A stretch of 49,453 nucleotides of DNA from Bacteroidales bacterium. Lineage in GTDB: Bacteria > Bacteroidota > Bacteroidia > Bacteroidales > UBA3824. Below, in pieces: positions 15,607 to 25,288 of the stretch. The position numbers and the translations under genes are program-made. Positions within the stretch are counted from its first letter, which is position 1, and every line of letters starts with the position of its first letter. Where the stretch lies: the NCBI GenBank assembly GCA_024413595.1, contig JAKSUC010000021.1, forward strand, positions 1 to 49,453. The letters run 5' to 3'. The notes beneath the pieces were generated by a model. It saw only the letters and a list, made by a program, of their open reading frames with translations, was not told where the DNA came from and made no database searches.

Positions 15607-17472
15607 TTATTTTTTGTTTAGTGAATTTTCAATTAATTTTATTAATTCTTCTACTGCTTGCTCTTGTGGAATGTTTTGCTTTATAACTTCACGATTTTTA
15701 TATAGTGATATTTTCCCAATTCCTGCGCCTACGTAACCAAAATCAGCATCAGCCATTTCGCCTGGACCATTTACTATACAACCCATAACTGCAATTTTTA
15801 AATTGCTATATTTTGATGTGGCTTCTTTGATTTTTTTTACGGTTTGTTGCAAATCGTATAATGTTCGTCCACATCCAGGACACGAAACATATTCATTACC
15901 CGATATGCGAAGTCTACAGATTTGTAAAATATTGTAGTTTAATCGGCATGTTTGTTTTATATCTCCAACATTTTGTAAACAAATCCCATCGCCAAATCCA
16001 TCTACAAATGTTCCTGAACTTTCAACTGTTGGGGATATTATTCGATATTTTTCGTGATAAATTCCATGGCATTCTTTGTTTTCGTTATAGTTTGGATATA
16101 AAATTACAGGATTGTCTATTTTATTTTTATTCAAATTATGGAATATTATTCTAAATGCACCAATTTTATTTCTTTCTTGGGGGGTTGCTATTAAAACAAT
16201 ATTCTTGTTGATATATTGAGCTAATTTATCAAAGTCGCTTTTTTCATCTATTTGAACAAATGCAAATTCTTCGCTTCCAACAAATTCGTTATCTTTAAAA
16301 TATTTTATTGTATTGTTGGTTTGTTCTCCTGATATTATTGATATTTTTATGTTACTACAATTTGATGAAATTTTTTGAGCACTTTCTATATTTTGTACAA
16401 AAACTACTTCTGGAACTCTTTTTTCTGCTTTTAATTCTGCGAATACATTGCAAAATTCTGTTACTTCACTTTCATCGCACAAAAATATTGATGTTGAAGC
16501 TATATTATCTCCTCCAAAACCGTTTACTGAAATTGATTTTCGTTTTGTATAATTGTATGGATCGTAGAATTCTTCAATATCATCGTTAGTTCTTCCATGT
16601 TGTCTCCAAAAAATATAACCAATTAATTCTTGAGCTGGTTTTATTTCAAATTCAGGATTTTCTGTTAATGAAATTCTAATTGTATCGCCAATTCCATCAC
16701 ACAATAATGGACCTATTCCAGCAAATGATTTTAAACGTCCATCAGTTCCTTCGCCTGCTTCTGTTACACCTAAATGTAATGGATATTCCATTTTTTCGTC
16801 TATCATGTTTTTACAAAGTAGACGATATGCTCGAATGGCTACAAAAGGATTGCTAGATTTTAACGAAATAACTATGTTGTTAAATTTTTTGTCTTTGGCA
16901 ATTCTTAAAAATTCCATTACTGAATAAACCATTCCTTCAGGTGTATCGCCAAATCTATTTAAAATTCTACTTGATAGAGAACCATGGTTTGTTCCTATGC
17001 GAATGGCGCAATTATGTTTTTGACAAACATCAATAAAATCAGAAAATCTTTGTTCTATATTTTTTTTCTCGTTTTCAAATTCTTCTTCTGTTAAACATGG
17101 ATCTGTATGACTACAAAAATTACCAGGATTTATTCTAACTTTTTCTACAAATTCTGCACATTTAAATGCTATATCTGAGTTGAAGTGAACATCAGCAACT
17201 ATTGGAATATTAATATTTTTGCTAACTAATTGTTTTTTTATTTTTCTTAGATTTTCTGCATCTTTTAATGTAGGAACAGTTAATCGTATTATATCACAAT
17301 TAGTATTGTTTACTATATTTTCGATTTGTTTTACTGAATTTTCTATATCAGAGGTTGCTGTATTGCACATTGTTTGAATGGCAATTTTACATAATCCTCC
17401 AACATATAATTTGCCAATTTTTGCACCTCTAGTATTAAATCTTTTATAATTTGTAAGTGTTTTAATATACAT
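15607..17472 (-). CDS. ispG: 4-hydroxy-3-methylbut-2-en-1-yl diphosphate synthase (long form)
   Basis: The penultimate enzyme of the MEP isoprenoid pathway. It converts MEcPP to HMBPP using a [4Fe-4S] cluster. The TIM-barrel domain lies at about 1-270 (IAIQTMCNTATSD, ADVHFNSDIAF, VRINPGN, LGVTEAGEG), an insert domain of about 240 residues follows, and the C-terminal cluster domain has CPGCGRTLYDLQ near 528-539 and MGCIVNGPGEMADADFGYVG near 565. The three cysteines and the NGPGE glutamate are the cluster ligands. At 621 residues it is the long, insert-containing form known from Bacteroidetes, Chlamydiae and plants, compared with about 370 in E. coli. It follows rlmI by 11 bases and probably shares its mRNA. 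Confidence 0.95.
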   Translation of the reverse strand: MYIKTLTNYKRFNTRGAKIGKLYVGGLCKIAIQTMCNTATSDIENSVKQIENIVNNTNCDIIRLTVPTLKDAENLRKIKKQLVSKNINIPIVADVHFNSDIAFKCAEFVEKVRINPGNFCSHTDPCLTEEEFENEKKNIEQRFSDFIDVCQKHNCAIRIGTNHGSLSSRILNRFGDTPEGMVYSVMEFLRIAKDKKFNNIVISLKSSNPFVAIRAYRLLCKNMIDEKMEYPLHLGVTEAGEGTDGRLKSFAGIGPLLCDGIGDTIRISLTENPEFEIKPAQELIGYIFWRQHGRTNDDIEEFYDPYNYTKRKSISVNGFGGDNIASTSIFLCDESEVTEFCNVFAELKAEKRVPEVVFVQNIESAQKISSNCSNIKISIISGEQTNNTIKYFKDNEFVGSEEFAFVQIDEKSDFDKLAQYINKNIVLIATPQERNKIGAFRIIFHNLNKNKIDNPVILYPNYNENKECHGIYHEKYRIISPTVESSGTFVDGFGDGICLQNVGDIKQTCRLNYNILQICRLRISGNEYVSCPGCGRTLYDLQQTVKKIKEATSKYSNLKIAVMGCIVNGPGEMADADFGYVGAGIGKISLYKNREVIKQNIPQEQAVEELIKLIENSLNKK

Positions 17473-17483
17473 TTTTTTGATAT

Positions 17484-18683
17484 TTATTCTACATAAACAA
17501 CAAGTCCTTTTAAATATTCACCTTCAGGATGGTAAATACTAATTGGATGGTCGTTGGGTTGTGTTAATTGATGTAGTATTCTAATTTTTCTTCCAGCTTG
17601 TATTGATGCTTCCATCACTGCCATTCTAAATGTAAGTTTATCAATGGCTTGAGAACATGAAAATGTGAACAATAATGAACCTGGCGCAATTTTTTCCATC
17701 GCTGTTCTATTTATTCTTGTGTACCCTTTAATTGCTTGATTTATAGCGCTTGCGTGTTTTGCAAATGCTGGTGGGTCTAACACAATTAAATCATATTCGT
17801 TTTTTTCCATTTTGTCTAAAAATTCAAATGCGTCTGTTGCTAAAGCATTATGATTTTGACAGTTTGGAAAATTCATTTCTACATTTCTATTTGTTAAATC
17901 TATTGCAATTTGTGATGCGTCTACGCTTGTTACGCTTTTGGCTTTTCCCATTAATGATGCTACTGAAAATCCGCCTGTGTAACAAAACATATTTAATACT
18001 TTATGTCCATTGCTATATTGGCGAAGTAGATTTCTATTTTCGCGTTGGTCAATAAAATATCCTGTTTTTTGACCTTCTACAACATTAACATAAAATTTTG
18101 TATCATATTCTTTTACAATACCTTCTGCTTGATTTCCAAACAAAAATCTGTTTTCAATTGTTTTTCCATCAATTTTAGGTAATGTTTTGTCGCTTTTGTC
18201 GTAAATTGTGGTTACTTTATTGCCCAATACTTCTTTAAAGATGTCAGCAAATGTATCTTCTAATTTATACATTCCTGTGCTATGTGATTGAAAAACAACT
18301 GTTCCATTGTAATAATCACAAATAAATCCAGGAAAGCCATCACCTTCGCCATGAATTAATCTGCATACATTGGTATTTGGATTGTCAAAATATCCACATT
18401 CTTTTCGTAAATTTATTGCGTTTATTATTTTTGATTTCCAAAATTCTCTATTCGGATCAATTTCGTCAAATGTATAAACTCTTACTGAAATACTTCCACC
18501 TTTTTGATAATGTCCTAGTCCTAAAAAATTATTTGAATTGTCAAATACTACTACATTATCGCCTTCAATAGGATTTCCTATAATGTTTTTTATTGCACCT
18601 GAAAATATCCATGGGTGAAATCTTTTTATGCTTCTATCTTTACCAGACTTTAAAATAACTTTTGGAAAATTATATTGTTGCAT
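17484..18683 (-). CDS. rlmI: RlmI-like class I rRNA (cytosine-C5) methyltransferase
   Basis: A 399-residue SAM-dependent methyltransferase of the RlmI/YccW type, which makes 5-methylcytosine in 23S rRNA. An N-terminal PUA domain (about 8-80; KDRSIKRFHPWIFSGAI) is followed by a GEGDGFPGFICDYYN block and a Rossmann domain with VLNMFCYTGGFSVASLMG (SAM motif I, near 230), VTSVDASQIAIDL, and LIVLDPPAFAKH (motif IV, near 300). A FTFSCSQ motif near 341 corresponds to the usual catalytic cysteine site. It is the first gene of the pair with ispG. The exact target base is inferred from the family. The 208 bases upstream are very A/T-rich and show no convincing consensus promoter. Confidence 0.88.
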   Translation of the reverse strand: MQQYNFPKVILKSGKDRSIKRFHPWIFSGAIKNIIGNPIEGDNVVVFDNSNNFLGLGHYQKGGSISVRVYTFDEIDPNREFWKSKIINAINLRKECGYFDNPNTNVCRLIHGEGDGFPGFICDYYNGTVVFQSHSTGMYKLEDTFADIFKEVLGNKVTTIYDKSDKTLPKIDGKTIENRFLFGNQAEGIVKEYDTKFYVNVVEGQKTGYFIDQRENRNLLRQYSNGHKVLNMFCYTGGFSVASLMGKAKSVTSVDASQIAIDLTNRNVEMNFPNCQNHNALATDAFEFLDKMEKNEYDLIVLDPPAFAKHASAINQAIKGYTRINRTAMEKIAPGSLLFTFSCSQAIDKLTFRMAVMEASIQAGRKIRILHQLTQPNDHPISIYHPEGEYLKGLVVYVE

Positions 18684-18891
18684 TTTATTTTAAAATTTTT
18701 CTAAAATAAATAGTTAATTTTCAATTATATATAAATTAGCTTAGCTTTAAAATATTTTTTTTAAAGATAATTTGAATTTTTCTAAAATAAAAAAGTTTTT
18801 TTATTCTCAATTCAAATCTCATGTTTGTGATTACGAATTTGAACAGTTTATTTTGTTGATTAATTATATTTTCGTTTTCACAACTTGTTTT

Positions 18892-20088
18892 TTACATTGC
18901 ACCTAAAAATAGGTTTATGTCTTTTGAATTGATTTTGAATTTTTTACCTAAACTATTATTAGTTAAAATTCCCATATATGTATAAATTCCGTTTCTTAAA
19001 CCTGAATTATTCCTTATTTCGTTGCTTATACTACCACGACGACAAATTTCTAAAAATATCGGATACATAACGTTGCTAATTGCAATAGAAGAAGTTCTTG
19101 GAACTAATGCTCCTATATTAGGTAAACAATAATGTATTACTCCGTTTTTTTCAAAAGTTGGATTTTCAAATGTTGTAGGTTTGCTTGTTTCAAAACAACT
19201 TCCTGTTTCGATATTTAAATCAACTATTATTGAGCCTTTTTTCATACAAGAAATCATTTCTTCTGTTACAACAGGGTAGGGGGGAGCTTTTATGTCTCTA
19301 GCTCCTATCACTACATCGGCAGATTTTAATGCTTTTTTCAAAACTTGTGGATGAAGAATTGATGTAAATATCTCTTTTCCAAGTTTTTGTTCTAATCGTA
19401 ATAAACTGTATAGAGAATTATCAAAAACTTTAACTTCAGCACCTAAATTGTCGGCAGTTTTTGTGGCTACTAGTGCTGCAGTTCCTGTTCCAATTATTAC
19501 TACTGATGTTGGTGAAATGCCTGTTATTCCACCAATTAAAATTCCTTTGCCATTTCGTTGATGACCTAAATATTCTTCTGCAATTGATATTGCATAACGT
19601 CCAACAATTTCGCTATGTGAATATGCTATTGGGAAAAATTCTTTGTTACTTTTGATATATTCCATTGCAATAGCTATCACTTTTTTATCCATTATTTTTT
19701 GGATATATTCTTTTTCTCTGATAGCTATTCCAAGAAATGAAATAACAATTTGTTTAGGTTTCATTAAATCAATTTCACTTAAACTAAAGGCTGAAGTTTT
19801 AATAACTATGTCACTATCAAACACAGATTTCTTGTTGTCACAAATTATTGCTCCAGCTTCGTTATATTCTATGTCGGAATAGTTAGCCGACTTGCCTGCA
19901 TTTCGTTGAACTTTTACTGTTATTCCTGCTTGTGACAAAACATCTACTGCCATTGGTGTTAATGGTACTCGTGTTTCTTCGTTTTCGTTTTCACATAGCA
20001 TTCCTATTGTTATTTGTTGGTTATTGTTTTTAACCTTTTTTATTTCTTCTTGGGCTATACAAGAGTAGTTGTTGCTAAATTCAGGCAT
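18892..20088 (-). CDS. ald: alanine dehydrogenase (AlaDH/PNT family)
   Basis: An NAD-dependent oxidoreductase of the alanine dehydrogenase / PNT N-terminal family, interconverting L-alanine and pyruvate plus ammonia. Family marks are ETRVPLTPMAVDVLSQAGI near 38, the Rossmann stretch VVIIGTGTAALVATKTADNLGAEVKVFD near 197-224, VIGARDIKAPPYPVVTEEM near 259, and VIHYCLPNIGALVPRTSSIA near 319-338. At 398 residues it is slightly longer than the 370 of typical Ald because of an N-terminal extension. It is the last gene of the TetR-porX-tsaE-ald run, 13 bases after tsaE. Sequence alone does not exclude a related opine or saccharopine-type activity. Confidence 0.85.
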   Translation of the reverse strand: MPEFSNNYSCIAQEEIKKVKNNNQQITIGMLCENENEETRVPLTPMAVDVLSQAGITVKVQRNAGKSANYSDIEYNEAGAIICDNKKSVFDSDIVIKTSAFSLSEIDLMKPKQIVISFLGIAIREKEYIQKIMDKKVIAIAMEYIKSNKEFFPIAYSHSEIVGRYAISIAEEYLGHQRNGKGILIGGITGISPTSVVIIGTGTAALVATKTADNLGAEVKVFDNSLYSLLRLEQKLGKEIFTSILHPQVLKKALKSADVVIGARDIKAPPYPVVTEEMISCMKKGSIIVDLNIETGSCFETSKPTTFENPTFEKNGVIHYCLPNIGALVPRTSSIAISNVMYPIFLEICRRGSISNEIRNNSGLRNGIYTYMGILTNNSLGKKFKINSKDINLFLGAM

Positions 20089-20101
20089 AACGATTTATTT
20101 T

Positions 20102-20542
20102 TTAGTTAATTTCAATATCTATTGTAAATTTTCGCTTTTTGTCTTCTATTTCTTCTATTTTTATATAAATAGTGTCGGATGGAAGTATAGGATATATTAT
20201 TTCAGGCCATTCTATCATACAATAATTGTTGCTGTAAATATATTCTTCTGCTCCTGCCGACATGGCTTCTTCGATATCTTTTAGTCTGTATAAATCAAAG
20301 TGATATATGTTTTCTCCGTTTTCGGTTGCATATTCGTTTACTATAGAAAAAGTTGGACTACTTATTTCGTCAATCACTTTCATGGCTTTGCACAATTCTT
20401 TGATAAATGTGGTTTTACCAGCTCCCATTTCTCCTAAAAATGCTAAGCATTTGCGATTGTTATAGTCGGTTGTTAATAATTCGGCTACTTTTTTTGCAAT
20501 TTCTTTTGTTTCTTCTAATTTATTTATTATAAATGTATGCAT
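20102..20542 (-). CDS. tsaE: tRNA threonylcarbamoyladenosine biosynthesis ATPase TsaE
   Basis: ATPase that works with TsaB and TsaD in forming the t6A37 modification of ANN-decoding tRNAs. The 146 residues include the P-loop FLGEMGAGKTTFIKEL near 36-51, SSPTFSIVNEY near 61-71, and the FDLYRLKD motif near 80-87 that follows it in all TsaE proteins, then IEWPEII near 113. The start codon overlaps the porX stop (TAATG), so translation is coupled. Confidence 0.95.
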   Translation of the reverse strand: MHTFIINKLEETKEIAKKVAELLTTDYNNRKCLAFLGEMGAGKTTFIKELCKAMKVIDEISSPTFSIVNEYATENGENIYHFDLYRLKDIEEAMSAGAEEYIYSNNYCMIEWPEIIYPILPSDTIYIKIEEIEDKKRKFTIDIEIN

Positions 20543-22104
20543 TATTTTGTATTTTTTGGTGTTAATGTTATTAACGGTATTAGATTTTCTTCAATACTAA
20601 TACCTCCGTGTTGAAATGTATTTTTATAATATTTTACATAATGATTATAATTGTTTGGATATGCCATAAAATCTCTTTTTCGTGCAAATATATATTTTGT
20701 TGATACATTTGGCGTTGGTAACATTAAATTTATGGCATTTGGCGCAAATACTTCTTTTTCATTATATTGTAAATCGCGTCCTTGTTTATATCTTAAATTT
20801 GAGTTTATGTTTTTTTCTCCAGTAACTTTTATTGCATTGTTAACTTTTATATTTCCATGATCTGTTGTAAAAATAATTTTGTAGTCGGTTTCTGACAATG
20901 CTTTTATTAATTCATAGAGAGAAGAATGTTCAAACCATGTTTTTGTTATGTCGCGATATGATGCTTCATCGTCAGCCAATTCTCTCATCATTGGTAAATC
21001 GGTGTGTGCGTGGCTCATCATATCTACAAAATTATATACTGCTACGTTTAATTTGTTTTGATTTATTGATTTTAAATTGTCTATTATTTTTTGACCTTCT
21101 TTATTGTTAAATATTTTAGTGTAGAAAAATTTTTCGTTACATCTAAATCTATTTAACATTGTTTGAATTAATTGTTCTTCATTATTGTTTTTGCTATGAA
21201 GTTCGTCTTCATAAGTCCATAAATCTGGATAATTTTTGGCAATTGTTAATGGCATTAATCCTGCAAACATAGCATTTCTAGCATATTGAGTTGCTGTTGG
21301 AATAATGCTGTACATTAATTCTTCTTGTTCTATTTTGTAATATTGTAAAATTTGTGGTTGTATCATTTTCCAATGATCGTAACGCAAATTGTCTATCACT
21401 ATCCAAAAAACTTTTTCTCCTTTTTGAATTAATGGCAAAATTCTTTCTTTAAAAACGTCATGTTGCATAATAGGTCGATTTTCACGATTTCCATTAAGCC
21501 ATTTTTCGTAGTTTTTTTCAAAATATTTGCAAAATTCTTTATTAGCATCGTCTTTTTGAATGGCTAAAATTTCAGTCATTGTTTTGTCAGAAGATAAGCC
21601 TCCCAACTTTATTTCCCAGTCTACTAATTGTTTATAAATTTTAGTCCAATCTTCAAAATTATTAATAAATCCTAATTCAGTATTAAGTTTTTGAAATTCA
21701 GAACGATAATCGTCTATATTTTTTTGACTAACAAGTCTTTTGTTTTCAAGATTTTTTTTGATAGAAAGTAATATTTGATTTGGATTAACAGGTTTAATTA
21801 AATAGTCAGAAACGTTAGACCCAACCGCTTCGTCCATAATGTCTTCACCTTCGTTTTTTGTAATCATTACGCACGGAATTTCAGGTCTTATTTTTTTTAT
21901 TTCCTTTAAAGTGTCTAACCCACTTAAACCTGGCATATTTTCGTCAAGAAAAATGATATCAAAATTTGTTGATTTTACAAATTCAATAGCGTCAATACCA
22001 TTGTTTGCAGTTTCTACATCGTATCCTTTACCGGTTAAGAATAGTATGTGAACTTTTAGAAAATCAATTTCATCGTCAACCCAAAGTATTTTAGCTTTAT
22101 TCAT
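20542..22104 (-). CDS. porX: T9SS regulator PorX (response regulator-PglZ)
   Basis: A 520-residue response regulator that controls type IX secretion genes in Bacteroidetes. The receiver domain (1-120) has the acidic pair D10/D11, the phospho-acceptor D54 in IFLDENMPG, T82 and K104. A helical linker (about 130-225) leads to an alkaline-phosphatase-superfamily PglZ domain. This contains VFWIVIDNLRYDHW (D238), SIIPTATQYARNAM with the threonine nucleophile region near 270-272, FVDMMSHAH (D361, H365) and TTDHGN (D415, H416), all consistent with a zinc-dependent phosphohydrolase site that is intact. In P. gingivalis PorX acts with the kinase PorY. A PorY-like kinase is at 3943-5082. The gene begins 16 bases after a TetR regulator gene and overlaps tsaE, so all are likely one operon. 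Confidence 0.95.
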   Translation of the reverse strand: MNKAKILWVDDEIDFLKVHILFLTGKGYDVETANNGIDAIEFVKSTNFDIIFLDENMPGLSGLDTLKEIKKIRPEIPCVMITKNEGEDIMDEAVGSNVSDYLIKPVNPNQILLSIKKNLENKRLVSQKNIDDYRSEFQKLNTELGFINNFEDWTKIYKQLVDWEIKLGGLSSDKTMTEILAIQKDDANKEFCKYFEKNYEKWLNGNRENRPIMQHDVFKERILPLIQKGEKVFWIVIDNLRYDHWKMIQPQILQYYKIEQEELMYSIIPTATQYARNAMFAGLMPLTIAKNYPDLWTYEDELHSKNNNEEQLIQTMLNRFRCNEKFFYTKIFNNKEGQKIIDNLKSINQNKLNVAVYNFVDMMSHAHTDLPMMRELADDEASYRDITKTWFEHSSLYELIKALSETDYKIIFTTDHGNIKVNNAIKVTGEKNINSNLRYKQGRDLQYNEKEVFAPNAINLMLPTPNVSTKYIFARKRDFMAYPNNYNHYVKYYKNTFQHGGISIEENLIPLITLTPKNTK

Positions 22105-22120
22105 AACCGGAACTTTTTAT

Positions 22121-22729
22121 TTAGTCATTTTCTTTTTTTATAACACCATGAAGAATTATTTTTAATAATTCGTCTATTCTAGATGTAAATATCTCAGGAT
22201 TTTCGGTCCTAAGAATATAATCTTCAATGCCTTTTACAGCCATAATAATAGCCATAGAAGCTAAATCAGGATTAGAAACACTAAAATAATGTTTGTCTAC
22301 ACCTTCTTGTAATATGTCGTGAAATAATCTTATTTCTTCGTTGTCGTAAAAGATGTTTAAACGTCTAACAAAATCAATGTGACGTAATCTAGTGTTTTTT
22401 AAAGCCGAATGAAAATTGTTGTAAATTTTAATAGTATTCATCCTTGTTTGAATATAAATTTTGATTTTTTCAGCAGGATTGTCGTTACTATTTAAAGCAT
22501 CAATCATATTGTGACGAAAAGCAACTGCTTCTTTTAGTACAACAGATTGAAATATTTGTTCTTTACTTTTAAAGTAATAATAAATTGAACTTTTGCCTTT
22601 GCCTGAAGCTTTGGCAATGTGATCCATACGGGTTTTGTCATATCCGTATTTATTAAATACTTGGCGAGCAATTTTTATTATTGCATCGCGGTTCTTGTTT
22701 TTCTTTTGTGATTCGTTTGGATCAATCAT
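22121..22729 (-). CDS. TetR/AcrR family transcriptional regulator
   Basis: A 202-residue regulator. The DNA-binding domain is about residues 15-65: RDAIIKIARQVFNKYGYDKTRMDHIAKASGKGKSSIYYYFKSKEQIF contains the TetR helix-turn-helix and the YYYFKSKEQ end motif. The C-terminal ligand/dimer domain is unassigned. It is the first gene of the run leading to porX, tsaE and ald, and it faces rprX across a divergent intergenic region. It may regulate itself and the genes after it, which would put T9SS regulation under a ligand-responsive repressor. That is inference from position. Confidence 0.9.
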   Translation of the reverse strand: MIDPNESQKKNKNRDAIIKIARQVFNKYGYDKTRMDHIAKASGKGKSSIYYYFKSKEQIFQSVVLKEAVAFRHNMIDALNSNDNPAEKIKIYIQTRMNTIKIYNNFHSALKNTRLRHIDFVRRLNIFYDNEEIRLFHDILQEGVDKHYFSVSNPDLASMAIIMAVKGIEDYILRTENPEIFTSRIDELLKIILHGVIKKEND

Positions 22730-22750
22730 AATACTTCTTTTTTAAAGTTG

Positions 22751-22781
22751 TAAAGATATACTTGTTTTGGATAATTAGCAA
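22751..22781 (-). promoter_or_regulatory. probable promoter of the TetR-porX-tsaE-ald operon
   Basis: On the minus strand TTG (22781-22779), a 20-base spacer, then TATCTTTA (22758-22751), one base from the TANNTTTG consensus. It lies 21 bases before the TetR start codon. Confidence 0.5.
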
Positions 22782-22973
22782 TTTTTTTTACGTTTTTTAG
22801 AATTTTTTGTTTGCTAAATGTTTTTATAAATTTCTTTAAATAAGTGATTTATTGAAGTTTTTTTGATTTATTATTTTATTTTTAATTTTTTAATTTTTAG
22901 ATTTTTTTATTTTATAACATATTTATTTCATTTTTTTTAATATAAAAAGATAGTGTAACAATTTGTTTTTTTT

Positions 22974-22981
22974 TACATTTG
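22974..22981 (+). promoter_or_regulatory. -7 promoter element of rprX
   Basis: TACATTTG matches TANNTTTG and sits 33 bases before the rprX ATG at 23015. A TTTG at 22962 is too close to be a -33 box, so the upstream half is not supported. The 285 bases between the TetR gene and rprX are otherwise very T-rich and hold no recognisable gene. Confidence 0.4.
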
Positions 22982-23014
22982 TCTCTTAATTTATTGATTA
23001 CTCTTTTTAATATA

Positions 23015-24544
23015 ATGAGTCGAAAATTAATTTGGATATTGGCTTGTATTATGACCGCTACAATGGTTTGGCTTATTATTATACAAGTATCTTGGTTTAA
23101 TGAGGCTAAAAAAGTTAGACAGCAACGTTTTAGTCAATCTGTTTGGCTTTCTTTGACTGATGTGGTTAAGAAATTGGAGGAACGTGAATTAGTTATGCAT
23201 CTCGAAAACGAAGTGTATGCTGTTAATTTTGACTCTGTTTCTACTAATGTTCCTAATATTAATCAACCAGGTAATATTTTTATTGATAGCATAATGCGCG
23301 ATACTGCATCTTCTAATAGAATTGTTGTTGTTAGTTCTGACTCTTCTGTTCTTTCGGTTTTAGGTGAAGATAATAATATTTATCCTGTTGAACAGACTAT
23401 GCGTCGTGAAGAATTTCAAGAAAAAGTTTTAGCTAAAATTCACCATAATAAAACTATTTTTGTTGAAAATCTTGTTAATCAATTAATTCGTAAAAAAATT
23501 AATATTGAAGACCGTGTTTCACCTTATATTATTAATGAACAACTTTCTAAACAGTTGAAAAATAATGGTATTAATAGTGAATATCTATTTGCAATAAAAG
23601 GAGAAAACAATAAATATTATTTTAAGTCGCATGGTTTTAATCCAGACTCTGTACCTCAAACCTATGAAGTTTCTTTATATCCAAACGATATAATTTCTCC
23701 ACCTTGTTATTTGGTGGTTTATTTTCCTGACGAAAACAAAATTTCGGCTTTTTCGTCTTTAAAATCTTCGTATGCTTCTATTTTATTGACATTTATTATC
23801 ATGTTGACATTTGCGTCTACTTTGGTAATTATTTTTCGTCAAAAAAAATTGAGTGAAATGAAAACTGATTTTGTCAATAATATGACGCACGAACTTAAAA
23901 CGCCAATTTCTTCAATTTCACTTGCTTCGCAAATGCTTAAAGATAAATCTGTTATAAAAAATGAACAGATTTTTGATCATATTTCGTCGGTTATTGAAGA
24001 TGAAACAAAACGTCTTGGTTATCAGGTTGAAAGAGTTTTGCAGATGGCTGTTATTGAACATGGTAAAGTTCGTATGAAAATCAAAGAATTATATATCAAC
24101 GAATTGATAAAAAAAATTGTTAATTCTTTTGATTTAAAGATTAAAGAACGTGGCGGAATTATTATTAGCAAACTAAAAGCAAAAGATGATGTTATTGACG
24201 GAGATGAAATTCATATTACAAATTTGATTTTCAATCTTTTGGATAATGCACTTAAATATACAGAAGATACTCCAAAATTTCAAATTGCAACAGCAAATGT
24301 TAAAAATGGAGTAGAAATTTCGGTTACAGACAATGGAATTGGAATTTCGCGTGAAGCTCAAAAACACATTTTTGATCAATTTTATCGTGTTCATACCGGC
24401 AACATTCATAATGTTAAAGGTTTTGGTATAGGTTTAAGTTATGTGAAATGTGTTGTTGACGAACATCATGGTAAGATAAAAATAAAAAGTGAAATTGGTA
24501 AAGGTACTACATTTATAATATTTTTACCTTTTACACAAAAATAA
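23015..24544 (+). CDS. rprX: RprX-like membrane sensor histidine kinase
   Basis: A 509-residue sensor kinase starting at the ATG at 23015 (MSRKLIWILAC). An earlier TTG at 22979 coincides with the promoter element and is rejected. TM1 is about 5-24, a periplasmic sensor of about 225 residues follows, TM2 is about 254-275, and the DHp motif FVNNMTHELKTPISSIS has the phospho-acceptor His at 292. The ATPase domain includes NLLDNALKYTED (N box), VTDNGIGISREAQ (G1) and FGIGLSYVK (G2). The general layout and the adjoining OmpR-type regulator match the RprX/RprY pair described in Bacteroides. It starts a plus-strand run with rprY and porW. Confidence 0.87.
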   Translation: MSRKLIWILACIMTATMVWLIIIQVSWFNEAKKVRQQRFSQSVWLSLTDVVKKLEERELVMHLENEVYAVNFDSVSTNVPNINQPGNIFIDSIMRDTASSNRIVVVSSDSSVLSVLGEDNNIYPVEQTMRREEFQEKVLAKIHHNKTIFVENLVNQLIRKKINIEDRVSPYIINEQLSKQLKNNGINSEYLFAIKGENNKYYFKSHGFNPDSVPQTYEVSLYPNDIISPPCYLVVYFPDENKISAFSSLKSSYASILLTFIIMLTFASTLVIIFRQKKLSEMKTDFVNNMTHELKTPISSISLASQMLKDKSVIKNEQIFDHISSVIEDETKRLGYQVERVLQMAVIEHGKVRMKIKELYINELIKKIVNSFDLKIKERGGIIISKLKAKDDVIDGDEIHITNLIFNLLDNALKYTEDTPKFQIATANVKNGVEISVTDNGIGISREAQKHIFDQFYRVHTGNIHNVKGFGIGLSYVKCVVDEHHGKIKIKSEIGKGTTFIIFLPFTQK

Positions 24545-24570
24545 AATAATATTACATAAATATCTCTAAT

Positions 24571-25275
24571 ATGGAAAAGAAAATACGTGTACTTTTAGCA
24601 GAAGACGATGTTAATCTTGGTTCGTTGCTAAAACAATATTTAGATGCAAAACAATATTCTACAGATTTATTTAATGATGGTGTAAAAGCATTAGATGGTT
24701 TTAGTAGAAATTATTATGATATTTGTATTCTAGATATTATGATGCCTAAAAAAGATGGTTTTTCTGTAGCATCTGAAATTCGTGAAATTAATAACAAAAT
24801 TCCTATTATCTTCTTAACAGCCAAAACTTTAAAAGAAGATGTATTGAATGGTTTTAAAATAGGTGCAGACGATTATATCACAAAACCATTTAATATGGAA
24901 GAACTATTATTAAGAATTGAAGCTGTTCTTCGACGTTCTGGAGCTTTAGACTCTGAAGAAGTTTCTATTTTTAACATTGGTGATTATAATTTTGATTGTA
25001 ATAAACAAACATTGCAATATCTAGAACAAGAACCAGAAAAACTTACCACAAAAGAGTCTGATTTATTAAAACTTTTATGTATCAATGTTAACAAAGTTTT
25101 GGAAAGAAATTACGCTCTTAAACAAATTTGGGAAGATGATAACTATTTCAATGCCAGAAGTATGGATGTTTATATCACCAAATTAAGAAAAAAATTAAAA
25201 GACGATAATCGTATTGAAATTTTAAATATTCACGGCAAAGGTTACAAACTTATTGTTGGGGACGAATTAGCATAA
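24571..25275 (+). CDS. rprY: RprY-like OmpR-family response regulator
   Basis: A 234-residue OmpR/PhoB-type transcription factor. The receiver domain (1-120) has E11/D12/D13, phospho-acceptor D55 in ICILDIMMPKKDG, T83 in FLTAKT, and the DDYITKPFN lysine near 106. The winged-helix DNA-binding domain (about 135-232) includes LTTKESDLLKLL, YFNARSMDVYITKLRKKLK and IHGKGYKLIV. It lies 26 bases after rprX, and porW follows after 13 bases, which suggests one operon and perhaps direct control of porW. Confidence 0.92.
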   Translation: MEKKIRVLLAEDDVNLGSLLKQYLDAKQYSTDLFNDGVKALDGFSRNYYDICILDIMMPKKDGFSVASEIREINNKIPIIFLTAKTLKEDVLNGFKIGADDYITKPFNMEELLLRIEAVLRRSGALDSEEVSIFNIGDYNFDCNKQTLQYLEQEPEKLTTKESDLLKLLCINVNKVLERNYALKQIWEDDNYFNARSMDVYITKLRKKLKDDNRIEILNIHGKGYKLIVGDELA

Positions 25276-25288
25276 AAAAATTGGTTTG

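Noticed and set aside
18684..18891. Possible gene or RNA in the gap between rlmI and ald
   Set aside because: The 208 bases are very A/T-rich, with only short repeats of TTTTTCTAAAATAAA and no open frame, hairpin or RNA gene that I can support.
22979..23014. Upstream TTG start for rprX
   Set aside because: It coincides with the TACATTTG promoter element and adds residues with no family support. The ATG at 23015 gives the normal kinase N-terminus.
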